Below, piece after piece: positions 63,538 through 64,000 of a stretch of DNA of 64,000 nucleotides. The stretch is from Dichetophora obliterata (taxonomy: Eukaryota; Arthropoda; Insecta; Diptera; Sciomyzidae). The notes under the pieces are model-generated. The model did no database searches. It saw only the letters and a program-made list of their open reading frames with translations, and was not told the DNA's origin. The translations under genes and the position numbers were made by a program. The DNA is taken from positions 95,177,342 to 95,241,341 of the forward strand of contig OY986436.1 of the NCBI GenBank assembly GCA_963920525.1, read 5' to 3'. How positions within the stretch are numbered: position 1 is the stretch's first letter; the number at the start of each line of letters is the position of its first letter.

Positions 63538-64000
63538 TTATTCAAAGTATTGTCCATCGTTAGCTACAACATTTTCCCATCTTTCTGGCAGCATATGGAT
63601 TCCGCGCCGGAGGAACGATTCGTCTTTTGAGGCAATCCACGAATCGACCCATTTTTTGGTATCCTCGTAAGAAGTGAAACGCTGCTCAGCCAAGCCATGC
63701 GTCATCGATCTGAATAGGTGGTAGTCGGAAGGAGCTATGTCTGGGCTATAAGGCGGGTGGGGTAGCACATCCCAATTCAGCGCCTCCAACGTTTCCTTGA
63801 CGGTTCCTGCAACATGTGGCCGTGCGTTGTCATGTTGAAAAACCTTTTTGTCGTGTCTTTTGGCATATTCCGGCCGTTTAACCTTTAATGCTCGGCTCAA
63901 TTGCATCAATTGTTGTTGGTAGCGTTCCCCAGTGATGGTTTCGTTAGGTTTTAGCAGCTCATAGTACACGACACCCTTCTGATCCCACCAAATACACAGC
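63538..64000 (-). CDS. mariner transposase, mauritiana type (partial, runs off right edge)
   Basis: The minus frame is open from the window edge to a stop at 63540-63538. It reads LCIWWDQKGVVYYELLKPNE, KKVFQHDNARPHVA with the second catalytic Asp, then LPHPPYSPDIAPSDYHLF. The spacing between the two Asp matches D34D of mariner. The end RWENVVANDGQYFE is the usual C-terminus. No break is seen in the ~154 codons available. TTTAGAAACAACGGTACAAT just after the stop may belong to the 3' region. The first catalytic Asp and the helix-turn-helix lie outside the window. Confidence 0.9.
   Translation of the reverse strand, partial: LCIWWDQKGVVYYELLKPNETITGERYQQQLMQLSRALKVKRPEYAKRHDKKVFQHDNARPHVAGTVKETLEALNWDVLPHPPYSPDIAPSDYHLFRSMTHGLAEQRFTSYEDTKKWVDSWIASKDESFLRRGIHMLPERWENVVANDGQYFE

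Overview
The window looks like gene-poor, repeat-rich chromosomal DNA of a dipteran fly, most likely an acalyptrate of the tephritid fruit-fly type. The evidence is one intact host gene, ribosomal protein L13, with short fly-sized introns and a Drosophila-like protein, together with the mobile elements present: Ty3/gypsy elements including an env, I-, jockey- and RTE-type retroposons, piggyBac, hAT, mariner and many foldback MITEs. The base composition is strongly AT-rich. The species cannot be fixed from the sequence, and nothing prokaryotic is present.

Layout. 1-2.8 kb: Gag and a tRNA-Lys-type primer-binding site of a minus-strand gypsy-like element, followed by a putative long LTR that carries 19 tandem ~60-bp hairpin units. 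2.8-7.6 kb: RTE and jockey-type remnants, one RTE endonuclease being split by a TIR element that itself holds a tRNA-derived SINE. 7.6-13.4 kb: AT-rich DNA with a paired inverted repeat, an unclassified transposon relic, a hAT C-terminus and a compound foldback element. 13.4-14.3 kb: RpL13 on the minus strand. 14.6-23 kb: MITEs, some nested, a full SINE and a fragment resembling AVL9. 23.6-24.4 kb: a BED zinc-finger exon that looks like a hAT-derived gene and ends at a consensus splice donor. 24.4-28.4 kb: foldback elements and tandem repeats.

28.6-35.3 kb: an I-clade retroposon whose two halves are separated by a 2,759-bp DNA transposon of unusual type (29701-32459) with TTA target duplications, CACCGTGTTAC termini and a decayed cysteine-rich transposase-like gene. 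35.3-46.1 kb: gypsy-like pol fragments broken by at least five other elements, several with clean target-site duplications, and including a 1,462-bp hAT foldback with arms of about 400 bp. 46-49.8 kb: poly-A retroposon ends and MITEs.

49.8-60.7 kb is a nested stack. A piggyBac relic is split by a 9,810-bp hAT-type element with 8-bp duplications. That element contains a decayed tandem repeat, which was in turn hit by a second piggyBac element (TTAA duplications) and by a 1-kb TIR element that has captured the biotinyl domain of pyruvate carboxylase. 61-64 kb: an errantivirus-like env end and a partial mauritiana-type mariner transposase running off the right edge.

The genes do not form a pathway. 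RpL13 is the only housekeeping function; the rest records successive transposition. The observations most worth following are the 29.7-32.5 kb transposon family, the pyruvate carboxylase capture, the tandem hairpins in the LTR and the SINE families.
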